Shown: piece by piece, positions 1-7,351 of the stretch
Layout of the letters: every line of letters starts with the position of its first letter
How positions within the stretch are numbered: position 1 is the stretch's first letter
From: Mycolicibacter heraklionensis
GTDB lineage: Bacteria > Actinomycetota > Actinomycetes > Mycobacteriales > Mycobacteriaceae
DNA length: 64,000 nucleotides
Assembly: GCF_019645815.1 (NCBI RefSeq)
Contig: NZ_CP080997.1
Location: forward strand, 2,422,880-2,486,879
Reading direction: 5' to 3'
Notes under the pieces: model-generated
Seen by the model: the letters and a program-made list of their open reading frames with translations, nothing else
Told to the model about the DNA's origin: nothing
The model's database searches: none
Position numbers and translations under genes: made by a program

Positions 1-1044
1 GTCTTCTTGGGCAATGACCGCGTCGCGCCACCGGTACTGGTCATGTGGCTGGCTCGTTGGCTGCTGTTCCGCATCGAGTTCGGCGCGGGGCTGATAAAGC
101 TGCGCGGCGATTCCTGCTGGCGTGACTTGACCTGCTTGTACTACCACCACGAGACCCAGCCGATGCCGGGGCCGTTGAGCTGGTTCTTCCACCACCTGCC
201 CAAACCCTTGCACCGAATAGAGGCAGCGGGCAACCATGTCGCCCAACTGGTGGTCCCGTTCGGGCTATTCGCTCCGCAGCCCATCGCCGGTGTGGCCGCC
301 GGGATCATCATCGTCACCCAGTTGTGGCTGGTGGCCTCGGGCAACTTCGCCTGGCTGAACTGGATCACGATCGTCTTGGCTGCTGGCGCCCTCGACGAAT
401 CCTGGTTGACCGGAAGGATTTCGGGCCTCCAACCGCCAGCCATGGCGCCAGCCCCGGTGTGGTTCACCGCTCTGGTGATGGTGTTCGCCGCGATGGTGGT
501 GATACTGAGCTACTGGCCGGTGCGCAACCTGGCATCACGTCATCAGCGCATGAATGCCAGCTTCAATCCGCTTCATCTGGTCAACAGCTACGGTGCGTTC
601 GGGACAGTTGGTCGTTCCCGCCGGGAGCTGGTGATCGAAGGCACGGCGGCGACCGAACTCACCGAGCGGACGCCCTGGAGCGAATATCAGTTCAAAGGGA
701 AACCCGGTGCGGTGGAACGCCTTCCGCGTCAATGGGCGCCGTATCATCTGCGGCTGGACTGGCTGATGTGGTTCGCCGCGCTCTCGCCCCGGTACGCGCT
801 GCCGTGGCGTGACGCGCTGCTGCAACGGTTACTGCGCAATGACCGGGACACGTTACGTCTGTTGCGCCACAACCCGTTTCCGGACAGCCCACCGAGCTTC
901 GTGCGGATACTGCTCTACGAGTACCGCTTCACCACCCGCTCCGAGCGGCGATGCAACGGGACCTGGTGGCACCGCAACCTGGTGGGCGTCTATCGGTCGC
1001 CGGTTTCGGCTGCCGGGACGTCGGTGCCTCCCGGTTCCCGTTAG
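1..1044 (+). CDS. Lipase maturation factor family protein, 5' end outside window
   Basis: The reading frame is open from base 1, so the gene begins upstream and only about 347 C-terminal residues are visible. The protein has several hydrophobic membrane segments (near residues 12-22, 80-110 and 150-165) and the LMF1-type core: W-R-D-L-T-C-L, then H-H-E-T-Q-P and the H-x-L-P-K-P stretch. In eukaryotes LMF1 helps lipases fold in the ER membrane; the bacterial homologues are membrane proteins of unproven role. The stop (1042-1044) abuts the stop of the convergent HNH gene with no base between them. Family call is by recalled sequence features. Confidence 0.8.
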   Translation, partial: VFLGNDRVAPPVLVMWLARWLLFRIEFGAGLIKLRGDSCWRDLTCLYYHHETQPMPGPLSWFFHHLPKPLHRIEAAGNHVAQLVVPFGLFAPQPIAGVAAGIIIVTQLWLVASGNFAWLNWITIVLAAGALDESWLTGRISGLQPPAMAPAPVWFTALVMVFAAMVVILSYWPVRNLASRHQRMNASFNPLHLVNSYGAFGTVGRSRRELVIEGTAATELTERTPWSEYQFKGKPGAVERLPRQWAPYHLRLDWLMWFAALSPRYALPWRDALLQRLLRNDRDTLRLLRHNPFPDSPPSFVRILLYEYRFTTRSERRCNGTWWHRNLVGVYRSPVSAAGTSVPPGSR

Positions 1045-2505
1045 TCATTGGGCTAGTTCCCAATCTTCGGGTGGATCCGGGTCGTCTGGTGGTGGGTCTG
1101 GGCGCAGGTGTGTGTTGATGATGTCTTCGATGAAGTGATACGGATTGACGCGGGGCTGACCGCGTTCGAGGTGTGGCGGGGGGATCCACTCCACTTTGCC
1201 GGTGGGGCCGAGTCGGGTGAGCCAGTTGTGTTCGGTGGCCATGCGGTTGTCGGGTGGGCAGGCTAGGGCGAGAGCGTCGACGTCGGTGCGCCCGTTGTGG
1301 GCCCAGTCGTTGTCGAGGTGATGCGCCTGGGACAGATACCCCGATACGGTGCAGCCGGGGCGGGTGCAGCCGCGGTCGCGGGCGTGCAGGACGATGCGTT
1401 GGTCGGCGGATGCGAGGCGTTTGGTGCGGCCTAGCCACAGGGCGCGCCCGTTGCCGTCGAATATGGCGAGATAGTGGTAGGCGTGTTCGGCCATCCGCAG
1501 CAGGTCGCTCATGGGCAGCAGCGTCCCGCCGGCGGTGTGGGCTTTGCCGGTGACAGGTGCAGCGTCGGGTGGGGGGTGTCCTGCTGCGGCGTGGAGTTCG
1601 GCCAGCGTGGTGGTGACGATGACGGTGACTGGCAGGCCGTTGAGTTGACCGAGATCTTTGATGGCGAGCAGGGCGCGGCTGGCGGCCAGCAGGGCGTCGT
1701 GGTTGCGTTGGTCGGGTCGGCGGTCATCGGTGCGGATTTGATCTTCGGTGGGGGTGCCTTGCACGCAGGGGTGTTCGTCGGCGGGGTTGCACATGCCGGG
1801 GGCGGCGAGTTTGGCCAGGATGGGTTCCAAGGTGGCACGTAGTTCGGGGGTGATTTTGCCGGTCAGGGGGCTCAGGCCGTCGGGGCCTTGGCGGCCCAGG
1901 CGTAGCCCGCGGTGGGCATGGCGTTCCCGCTCGCTGAATTCTTCGTCCTGGTTGAGCACTGCCACGAGGTGATCGGCGAATCGGGTGAAGGTCTCGGGTT
2001 CGTATTCACCGGCAAGGACGGCGAGATGGGCATCGACTTGCTCACGCTTATCGGCCGGGACCGTCGCTGGAATCTTCGCGTATGCCTTGCGGGCGATCGC
2101 CACGTGTTCGGGGCTGATCTGGCCGTCGGCTTGGGCGGCCGCCAGGGCCGGCAGTACGGGATCGAGGGGTTGGCCGGTCATGGCGGTGCGCGGTCCCAAT
2201 TCGGCGGCTTCGGCGACCCGGCGGCGGGCGTCGGCGCGGCTGATCCGAAGTCGTTCGGCCAGAGCTTTGGTCAGCGAGCACGCCCCGAGCAGTCCGGGAT
2301 TGGCTTGTGCGGCCAGGCGGGCCAGGATCTGGTGATCGACCGCGGGTGCGCGCCAGGCCAGCGTTTCGCGGCGGGTCAGCACGGCCATCAATTCCTCGGC
2401 GTTCAGGCCATCGAACGAGCACTGCGCCAGCTGGTCGTAGGCGGCCTCGATCGCGTCGAGGCACCCGAAGATGGTGTCCCGATCGGCGATCACGTTCCTA
2501 CCCAT
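1045..2505 (-). CDS. DUF222 / HNH endonuclease domain protein (13E12 repeat family)
   Basis: A 486-residue member of the mycobacterial 13E12 family. The N-terminal two thirds is the DUF222 region and the C-terminus carries the HNH nuclease motif: C-T-R-P-G-C, then A-H-H-L-D, then N near residues 395-450, so it is probably an active metal-dependent nuclease. I place the start at the ATG at 2505 rather than the GTG at 2529, because the GTG lies just upstream of a LexA-like box at 2509-2524 and transcription presumably begins at or below it. That makes the message nearly leaderless. Members of this family are often multicopy and linked to DNA damage responses or mobile DNA; the true substrate is unknown. 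Confidence 0.85.
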   Translation of the reverse strand: MGRNVIADRDTIFGCLDAIEAAYDQLAQCSFDGLNAEELMAVLTRRETLAWRAPAVDHQILARLAAQANPGLLGACSLTKALAERLRISRADARRRVAEAAELGPRTAMTGQPLDPVLPALAAAQADGQISPEHVAIARKAYAKIPATVPADKREQVDAHLAVLAGEYEPETFTRFADHLVAVLNQDEEFSERERHAHRGLRLGRQGPDGLSPLTGKITPELRATLEPILAKLAAPGMCNPADEHPCVQGTPTEDQIRTDDRRPDQRNHDALLAASRALLAIKDLGQLNGLPVTVIVTTTLAELHAAAGHPPPDAAPVTGKAHTAGGTLLPMSDLLRMAEHAYHYLAIFDGNGRALWLGRTKRLASADQRIVLHARDRGCTRPGCTVSGYLSQAHHLDNDWAHNGRTDVDALALACPPDNRMATEHNWLTRLGPTGKVEWIPPPHLERGQPRVNPYHFIEDIINTHLRPDPPPDDPDPPEDWELAQ

Positions 2506-2508
2506 ACA

Positions 2509-2524
2509 TCGAACACTAGTGCGA
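2509..2524 (-). promoter_or_regulatory. LexA (SOS) box, one mismatch
   Basis: On the minus strand the sequence reads TCGCAC-TAGT-GTTCGA. The mycobacterial SOS consensus is TCGAAC-N4-GTTCGA, so only one base of the left half-site differs. The box ends four bases before the ATG of the DUF222/HNH gene, a position where LexA binding would block transcription. Several 13E12 genes of M. tuberculosis are known members of the LexA regulon, which supports the call. Confidence 0.6.
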
Positions 2525-2680
2525 ACCACTGACAGGAAAGGCCGGCTGGCTACAACCTGTTAGCAAGATCGCCAATTGTGGATAGCTATGGCTACGGCTG
2601 GAAGGTTGGGGCGATAGCTCCTCCGCGACGGCACGCGATCGGTGGCACCGGCCGGGAATCGATTGCCCAGGGGCGCAACC

Positions 2681-3526
2681 GATCTCGGTCGGGTCGTCGT
2701 CGAGCTCGAGGCCGGTGGCTTTGATGTGCCCGGTGATGTAGGGAATCCACGCGAAGGGTTACGCGGGAATCACATAGGACCCGACGCTGAAGTCGGTCGG
2801 GCCGATACCGATGAAGTTCGGGGTGTTGGTGAACGCACCTTCAGGGATCGTGTACAGGCGGCACTGCTTGAGGGTCATCTGCGACGGACCCCATTGCCCG
2901 TCATCGAGAACCGTCAGCACATCTCCGACGTGCTTGGTCTTCGTCTGGTCGTAACCGTCCGAATTCTCAATCGCTGCGGAGGGGCCGGGAGGCCCCTGAG
3001 GCGAGAGTGCCCGGATGGTGAAGTGCGGGTTGCGGACGTCGCCGGAGACCTCAACGGTGTCGGTGACACCGGGACTGCGCTCATTCATGGGAATGGTCTC
3101 ATACGACATCGAGATGTTCGGTGTGGCACCGACGGGCCCCGACGGGCCGGGCAGCACCTTGTGCCATTTGGTGCCGTCCCAGATGTAGACCAGGCTCTTG
3201 GTGGGATTGTCCTTGTCGTCGACCAGCCACACGCCATGGTTGATCATCGACTCATCCCAGTCCGGCAGCAGCGTGGTTGCGTCCTCGAAGGTCTCAAGGC
3301 CATCGATGAACTCCAGCTCGATGATCGGCGCGTTCTTGCCAGGTTCGCCTTGCCGGCCGACCAGGACCGGGGTGGTCAGCACGGCGTCGCCCTGGACGGC
3401 TTCGAGGGTGGCCGACATCATCTGCGGGGTGTCTTCATCGCAGACGACCCCGTACCAGGCTGCCGAGAGCAGGGTGTTGAACAGGTGAACGACGTCGCCG
3501 GTCTTGGCGGGCACGGGTGCAGTCAT
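2681..3526 (-). pseudogene. Phage minor tail protein, collagen-like, interrupted by an in-frame TAA
   Basis: Intact for 255 residues from the ATG at 3526, which overlaps the preceding stop codon (TGATG) and has an AGAGGA ribosome site about eight bases upstream. It has collagen-like G-x-P stretches (G-Q-P-G-E-P-G, L-P-G-P-S-G-P-V-G, P-Q-G-P-P-G-P) typical of mycobacteriophage minor tail proteins. The frame is closed by TAA at 2759-2761 after V-I-P-A. Reading through the stop, coding character continues for about 26 codons (P-F-A-W-I-P-Y-I-T-G-H-I-K-A-T-G, then an L-E-L-D-D-D-P stretch), which fits a CAA-to-TAA change followed by loss of the remaining 3' part. Phage origin is recognised from memory; decay is seen directly. 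Confidence 0.65.
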
Positions 3527-3981
3527 CAGTGATAGTCCTCTGCGAGTTTGATGGACGGTCGGATACGCCACCCGTCGGGTGGCGGTGGTGGTGCGAAGTC
3601 AGTGCCACCGAAGCGTTCGGCGAGCAGGGCCCGGACCCGCGGGTCATCGGGGTCCAAGTCGGAAAGGGGTGTGCTGTCCAGGTCGACCGGTTCTGGATCG
3701 GGCGCGTCGACGTCGATCCACTGCCGGTAACCGCCCGGGGCGTCACAGGCCCGGATGACGGCCTGACCAGCGACGGGGCCCATTCCGGCGCGGGCCAGGT
3801 GCCGTGCGATCACCGGTATGTTGACAAACCGCAGGTCATAGATCGTGCCGTCGGGTGATACTGGGCAATTCAGGGCATCGGCAATAGCCCACATGGCTTT
3901 GTCGAGCGGGTGGGCATCCGGGCCCGGTTCGGGAATCTCGGGCAGCTTGAGTTGGCCAAGCTGGTTGATGTGCGGTTTCAC
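3526..3981 (-). CDS. Small phage structural-region protein
   Basis: A 151-residue protein of the type that lies next to minor tail genes in mycobacteriophages. The N-terminal half has P-G-P-D-A-H-P-L-D and a downstream H-L-A-R-A-G-M-G segment; the C-terminus is proline-rich. I chose the GTG at 3981 because a strong AAGGAGG lies just upstream (3985-3991), although the spacing of three bases is short; the longer reading from 4047 would run over the promoter of the divergent DUF732 gene. It is translationally coupled to the collagen-like tail gene. No function is known to me. Probably a relic of the prophage late operon. Confidence 0.6.
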   Translation of the reverse strand: MKPHINQLGQLKLPEIPEPGPDAHPLDKAMWAIADALNCPVSPDGTIYDLRFVNIPVIARHLARAGMGPVAGQAVIRACDAPGGYRQWIDVDAPDPEPVDLDSTPLSDLDPDDPRVRALLAERFGGTDFAPPPPPDGWRIRPSIKLAEDYH

Positions 3982-4006
3982 CGGCCTCCTTAGAAAGGAA
4001 TGGATG

Positions 4007-4309
4007 ATGAGACGGACTGCGAGAGCAGCAGCTGTGGGCGTAGTCACCGCGGGAATGGCTCTGGGGCTGGCGGGAGCTGCGGGCGCGGATGATCAAGCGT
4101 TTCTGGACCAAATTCCGCCGCGCAACTACTTCTCCATGTGGCAATCCGACGCAGGCCGACTGATGACCGGTTACAACGTTTGCACGATGCTTCGGGGTGG
4201 CACGCCGCCCCAGGTTGTCGCCGATGGCTTCACCAACAGCGATGGGTGGGCCTGGGTGAACGCCGCGCAGCACGAGCTGTGTCCCGACACCCTGGAAGGC
4301 TCGAAGTGA
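4007..4309 (+). CDS. DUF732 secreted protein, array copy 1
   Basis: A 100-residue exported protein. It has a short basic N-terminus, a hydrophobic signal segment (residues about 7-24), an A-x-A-type cleavage region before D-D-Q, and a mature domain with two cysteines (N-V-C and E-L-C-P-D-T near the end) that presumably form a disulfide, as in the mycobacterial DUF732 family. AAAGGAA at 3994-4000 fits the ATG at 4007; an adjacent ATG at 4004 is possible. Its stop overlaps the next GTG start (GTGA), so copies 1 and 2 form a coupled pair. The gene diverges from the phage structural gene. Function unknown. Confidence 0.8.
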   Translation: MRRTARAAAVGVVTAGMALGLAGAAGADDQAFLDQIPPRNYFSMWQSDAGRLMTGYNVCTMLRGGTPPQVVADGFTNSDGWAWVNAAQHELCPDTLEGSK

Positions 4310-4623
4310 AAACAGCGATTGGGCGCATCACGAAGATGCTCGGCGTGGGCACGACCTCGCTGGGATTACTACTCGGAACGGCCGGGATGGCGCAGGCTGA
4401 CGATCAGTCCTACCTGGACTACCTATTCGCCCACGGATTCACGTACCACCCAGGCGCGTATGCGGCTCCGTTGACCATCGAGTTGGGACACCAGACGTGC
4501 GACAAGATCCATGAGACGGGCAACCCGCGCGCCGGCCTTATGCCACTTGCTAACTGGGCACTGACCGATGTGATGATCGAAGGGGCGCAACACGAGCTGT
4601 GCCCCGACACCCTGCCGCACTAG
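4306..4623 (+). CDS. DUF732 secreted protein, array copy 2
   Basis: A 105-residue paralogue with GTG start overlapping the stop of copy 1 and a GGAAGG ribosome site at 4293-4298. It has a signal peptide ending M-A-Q-A before D-D-Q-S-Y, then the family's first cysteine (H-Q-T-C-D) and the terminal E-L-C-P-D-T-L motif. The stop codon TAG lies in a CTAG palindrome whose other strand is the stop of the phage tail-gene fragment that follows, so the two reading frames end in shared bases. Function unknown; presumably a small disulfide-bonded cell wall or secreted protein. Confidence 0.8.
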   Translation: MKTAIGRITKMLGVGTTSLGLLLGTAGMAQADDQSYLDYLFAHGFTYHPGAYAAPLTIELGHQTCDKIHETGNPRAGLMPLANWALTDVMIEGAQHELCPDTLPH

Positions 4624-4981
4624 AACAGGTCGTTGCTGCCGAATAGGGTGCCGATTGCGTTCCACATGGTCTGTAGCGTGCGGACGGCTTGGCCGAGTGG
4701 GTCGTCCATGTCGCCGCCGGTGCCGATGGTGATGTCGAACGTCTTCGGCGTCGACTCGTCGTAATACATGCGCACCGCGCTGACTTGATCGGTGTAGAGC
4801 AGGCCGTCGATCTCGAACAGGCAGCGGGTGCCGAGGTCGAAATCGTAGAAGATCGAGTACGGTCGCCGATTCCAGATCGACACCTTAAACGCCTGATAGG
4901 GGCGGGTCTTCCAGTGCCCCTGCCGGAGGGCCTACCAGCGCCGGACCGGTCATCTCGACATCGCAGATCGCGTACTATGCC
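4620..4981 (-). pseudogene. 3' fragment of phage minor tail gene, copy 1
   Basis: About 100 codons of the C-terminus of a tail protein (W-K-T-R-P-Y-Q-A-F-K, then F-E-I-D-G-L-L-Y-T-D-Q-V, ending F-G-S-N-D-L-F) are preserved in frame to TAG at 4620-4622. Upstream a deletion joins this to an out-of-frame piece coding Y-A-I-C-D-V-E-M-T-G-P from further inside the gene, so no full protein can be made. I recall this C-terminus from mycobacteriophage Gp37-like minor tail proteins. The fragment also forms the upstream region of the next DUF732 gene. Confidence 0.65.
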
Positions 4982-5008
4982 GTGACCGCGTCAACGAAAG
5001 AAACGGCA

Positions 5009-5323
5009 ATGAGTCGCATAACGAAGACACTCGGTACTAGCGTGACGGCGCTGGGACTACTACTCGGAACGGCAGGCGTGGCATGCGCTGACGAGCAGTC
5101 ATTCCTTGACGGCCTGGCTGCGCACGGCATGACCTACGGTGGTGCAGCATCCATGATCATCGGTTTAACTTCGCCGGCGGAGGCGATGCAAACTGGGCGA
5201 ATGATATGCGACAACATCCGCTTCAGCGGTGACCCACGTGCAGGATTCAACTACCTAATGAACGCTTCGGTGCCGGACTACATGATCGACGTGGCACGAT
5301 CGGAACTGTGCCCCGGAGCTTAG
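5009..5323 (+). CDS. DUF732 secreted protein, array copy 3
   Basis: A 104-residue DUF732 paralogue. The signal segment L-G-L-L-L-G-T-A-G-V is shared almost exactly with copies 2 and 4; it is followed by A-C-A-D-E-Q and a mature domain with the two conserved cysteines (M-I-C-D and E-L-C-P). The ATG at 5009 follows a box, GTCAACGAAAGAAACGGCA, that recurs before copies 4, 5 and 6. An upstream in-frame GTG at 4982 would add nine residues derived from that box and is less likely. The extra cysteine at the cleavage site (A-C-A-D) is peculiar to this copy. Confidence 0.8.
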   Translation: MSRITKTLGTSVTALGLLLGTAGVACADEQSFLDGLAAHGMTYGGAASMIIGLTSPAEAMQTGRMICDNIRFSGDPRAGFNYLMNASVPDYMIDVARSELCPGA

Positions 5324-5789
5324 AACAGGTCGTTGCTGCCGAATAGGGTGCCGATGGCGTTCCACATGGTTTGGATGGTGCGGACGACTTGCCCCAGTGG
5401 GTCTTCCATGTCACCGCCGGTGCCGATGGTGATATCGAATGTCTTGGGCGTCGATTCGTCGTAGTACATGCGGACCGCGCTGACTTGGTCGGTGTAGAGC
5501 AGACCGTCGATCTCGAACAGGCAGCGGGTGCCGAGGTCGAAATCATAGAAAATCGAGTACGGCCGCCGATTCCAAATACTGACCTTGAACGCTTGATACG
5601 GGCGGGTCTTCCAATGCCCCTGCCGCATAGCCAAAGCTGAGCTGACGGTGTAGGCGGTGCCGCCGCCGTCCTGGGTGAAGTACTCCAGGTAACCGAAGTT
5701 GCCGGCTTCAATCTCCCTAGCGGATCGGTGTAGCGCGTAAAGCCAGCAGGACCGGTCACCTCGACATCGCAGATCGCATACCATTCCAT
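5320..5789 (-). pseudogene. 3' fragment of phage minor tail gene, copy 2 (longest)
   Basis: The longest of the tail fragments. From the 3' end it is open for about 140 codons (E-A-G-N-F-G-Y-L-E-Y-F-T, W-K-T-R-P-Y-Q-A-F-K, ending F-G-S-N-D-L-F). Upstream, the segment coding W-Y-A-I-C-D-V-E-V-T-G-P-A-G-F-T-R-Y-T-D-P is in another frame, which places a one-base frameshift near 5720. It keeps about 110 bases that are deleted in copies 1 and 3. No credible start codon or upstream N-terminal part remains. Confidence 0.65.
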
Positions 5790-5814
5790 GACCGTGTCAA
5801 CGAAAGGAACGGCG

Positions 5815-6117
5815 ATGAGTCGCGTTACGAAGACGCTCGGTGCCGGCGTGGCGGCGCTGGGACTACTACTCGGAACAGCAGGCGTGGCGACGGCAGACGA
5901 TCAGTCATATCTCGAATACGCGCGAGCTAGCGGTGTGCCAAATAATTTGTACTTTCCAGACTGGGGCGTGATCCAAATGGGTCATGCAATATGCGATCTA
6001 CTTCGCGGGGGCCGCCCGGTCGAGTCGATTCAATACTTCGGATACACAGGGCTATTCCGCGATCAGATCGTCGGCGCGGCACAACACGAACTGTGTCCCG
6101 ACACGCTTCCGCATTAG
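5815..6117 (+). CDS. DUF732 secreted protein, array copy 4
   Basis: A 100-residue DUF732 paralogue starting at the ATG after CGAAAGGAACGGCG, the clearest ribosome site in the array. Signal peptide with L-G-L-L-L-G-T-A-G-V-A-T-A, mature start D-D-Q-S-Y, conserved cysteines in A-I-C-D-L-L and H-E-L-C-P-D-T-L-P-H. The C-terminal ending is identical to copy 2, the N-terminus to copy 3, which suggests gene conversion or unequal exchange among copies. Function unknown. Confidence 0.8.
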   Translation: MSRVTKTLGAGVAALGLLLGTAGVATADDQSYLEYARASGVPNNLYFPDWGVIQMGHAICDLLRGGRPVESIQYFGYTGLFRDQIVGAAQHELCPDTLPH

Positions 6118-6124
6118 CTCGTTG

Positions 6125-6484
6125 TCAGAGTAGGTCGTTGCTGCCGAATATGGTGCCGATGGCGTTCCACATGGTTTGTATGGTGCGGACGACTTGCCCC
6201 AGGGGGTCTTCCATATCACCGCCAGTGCCGATAGTGATGTCGAACGTTTTCGGTGTGGACTCGTCGTAGTACATGCGGACCGCACTGACTTGGTCGGTGT
6301 AGAGCAGGCCGTCGATCTCAAACAAGCAGCGGGTACCCAGGTCGAAATCGTAAAAGATCGAGTACGGCCGCCGATTCCAAATGCTGACCTTGAAGGCTTG
6401 ATACGGGCGGGTCTTCCAGTGCCCCTGCCGGAGGGCCTACCAGCGCCGGACCGGTCATCTCGACATCGCAGATCGCGTACTATG
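6125..6484 (-). pseudogene. 3' fragment of phage minor tail gene, copy 3
   Basis: Third copy of the tail-gene C-terminus, open for about 100 codons and ending F-G-S-N-D-L-L with a TGA; the last residue and stop differ from the other copies (N-D-L-F). It carries the same internal deletion junction as copy 1 (bases around 6425-6450 match 4920-4945), so copies 1 and 3 descend from one another rather than from copy 2. Cannot encode a complete tail protein. Confidence 0.65.
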
Positions 6485-6513
6485 CCATGACCGCGTCAAC
6501 GAAAGAAACGGCA

Positions 6514-6816
6514 ATGAGTCGCATAACGAAGACGCTCAGTGCTGGTATGTCCGTCGCAGCACTGCTGATTGTCGGGACAGCGGGTGAGGCCCATGCCGAT
6601 GACGCATCATTCATCTCAACCATCCGCGGTAACGGGATTCGCGTCGCCGCGATGAATGACTCGACAATCATCGCCCTCGGGCACATCATGTGCTCGTCAT
6701 TGCGAGATGGGTCCAGCCTGGACACCGTTGCCGGGTTCCCGGCGGGTATTCTTGTGGACGGCCACGGTATCGCCGTTACAGCACAACAGGAATTGTGCCC
6801 CGACACCATCAAGTAG
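6514..6816 (+). CDS. DUF732 secreted protein, array copy 5
   Basis: A 100-residue paralogue starting M-S-R-I-T-K-T-L like copy 3 but with a different mature domain: A-D-D-A-S-F-I-S, then I-M-C-S-S-L-R-D-G-S-S-L-D-T-V-A-G-F-P and Q-E-L-C-P-D-T-I-K. It is close to copy 6 over the whole mature region, so the array holds two subfamilies. The conserved upstream box and ATG match copy 3 almost base for base, so this gene appears to be a mosaic. Function unknown. Confidence 0.8.
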   Translation: MSRITKTLSAGMSVAALLIVGTAGEAHADDASFISTIRGNGIRVAAMNDSTIIALGHIMCSSLRDGSSLDTVAGFPAGILVDGHGIAVTAQQELCPDTIK

Positions 6817-6828
6817 ATTAGAACAGGT

Positions 6829-6898
6829 CGTTGCTGCCGAATAGGGTGCCGATAGCGTTCCACATGGTCTGGATAGTGCGCACCGCTTGCCCGAGTGG
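6829..6898 (-). pseudogene. 3' fragment of phage minor tail gene, copy 4 (short)
   Basis: Only about 70 bases remain, coding the last 22 or so residues (V-R-T-I-Q-T-M-W-N-A-I-G-T-L-F-G-S-N-D-L-F). The match to the other copies ends abruptly at about 6898. The following 85 bases up to the conserved box before copy 6 do not resemble the other intergenic units. Confidence 0.6.
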
Positions 6899-7019
6899 CC
6901 AATGGCAACGGCGCATACTGGCATTCGCACCCGTTCAACATGACGTATTCACTAACCACAGCTGCGGAAATTGCCGACCGAACGCTATGCCCGTGACCTT
7001 GTCAACGAAAGAAGCTGCA

Positions 7020-7325
7020 ATGAATCGCATTAAGAAGAAGCTCGGTCCTGGCGCGGCTGCTGCAGGGCTGCTGATTATCGGAACAGCGGGTGAGGCCCAT
7101 GCCGATGATGCATCATTTATCTCTAGCATCCACAGCAAAGGAATTCGCCAAGGAATGAACGATTCAACACTCATCGGACTCGGACACATCATGTGCTCGG
7201 CTTTGCGTGACGGGTCAAGCCTGGATACCGTGGCCGGATTCCCGGGAGGAAACGGCATTTTTGTAGACGGCCACGGTATTGCTGTTACCGCACAACAGGA
7301 ACTGTGTCCCGACACAATCAAGTAG
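7020..7325 (+). CDS. DUF732 secreted protein, array copy 6
   Basis: A 101-residue DUF732 protein. The start M-N-R-I-K-K-K follows GTCAACGAAAGAAGCTGCA, the array's conserved upstream box. The signal segment ends G-E-A-H-A before D-D-A-S-F, and the mature part repeats the copy 5 motifs (I-M-C-S-A-L-R-D-G-S-S, Q-E-L-C-P-D-T-I-K) with a small G-G-N insertion near the C-terminus. Last gene of the array. Confidence 0.8.
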   Translation: MNRIKKKLGPGAAAAGLLIIGTAGEAHADDASFISSIHSKGIRQGMNDSTLIGLGHIMCSALRDGSSLDTVAGFPGGNGIFVDGHGIAVTAQQELCPDTIK

Positions 7326-7326
7326 A

Positions 7327-7345
7327 TCAGAACAGGTCGTTGCTC
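7327..7345 (-). pseudogene. Terminal scrap of tail gene, copy 5; right edge of phage-derived block
   Basis: After the copy 6 stop, about 17 bases match the extreme 3' end of the tail gene (codons for S-N-D-L-F and TGA). The match then breaks off a few bases before the stop of the chromosomal DUF2834 gene. This marks the right boundary of the amplified prophage-derived region. Confidence 0.5.
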
Positions 7346-7351
7346 CTGACG

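Noticed and set aside
2530..2680. tRNA-like attachment site for the prophage remnant
   Set aside because: No cloverleaf or T-loop could be drawn on either strand, and no matching repeat was seen near 7345.
4620..6490. Tail fragments as real small genes starting at internal methionines
   Set aside because: The methionines are internal residues of the same longer protein, no ribosome site precedes them, and frame breaks differ among copies. They are truncated remnants.
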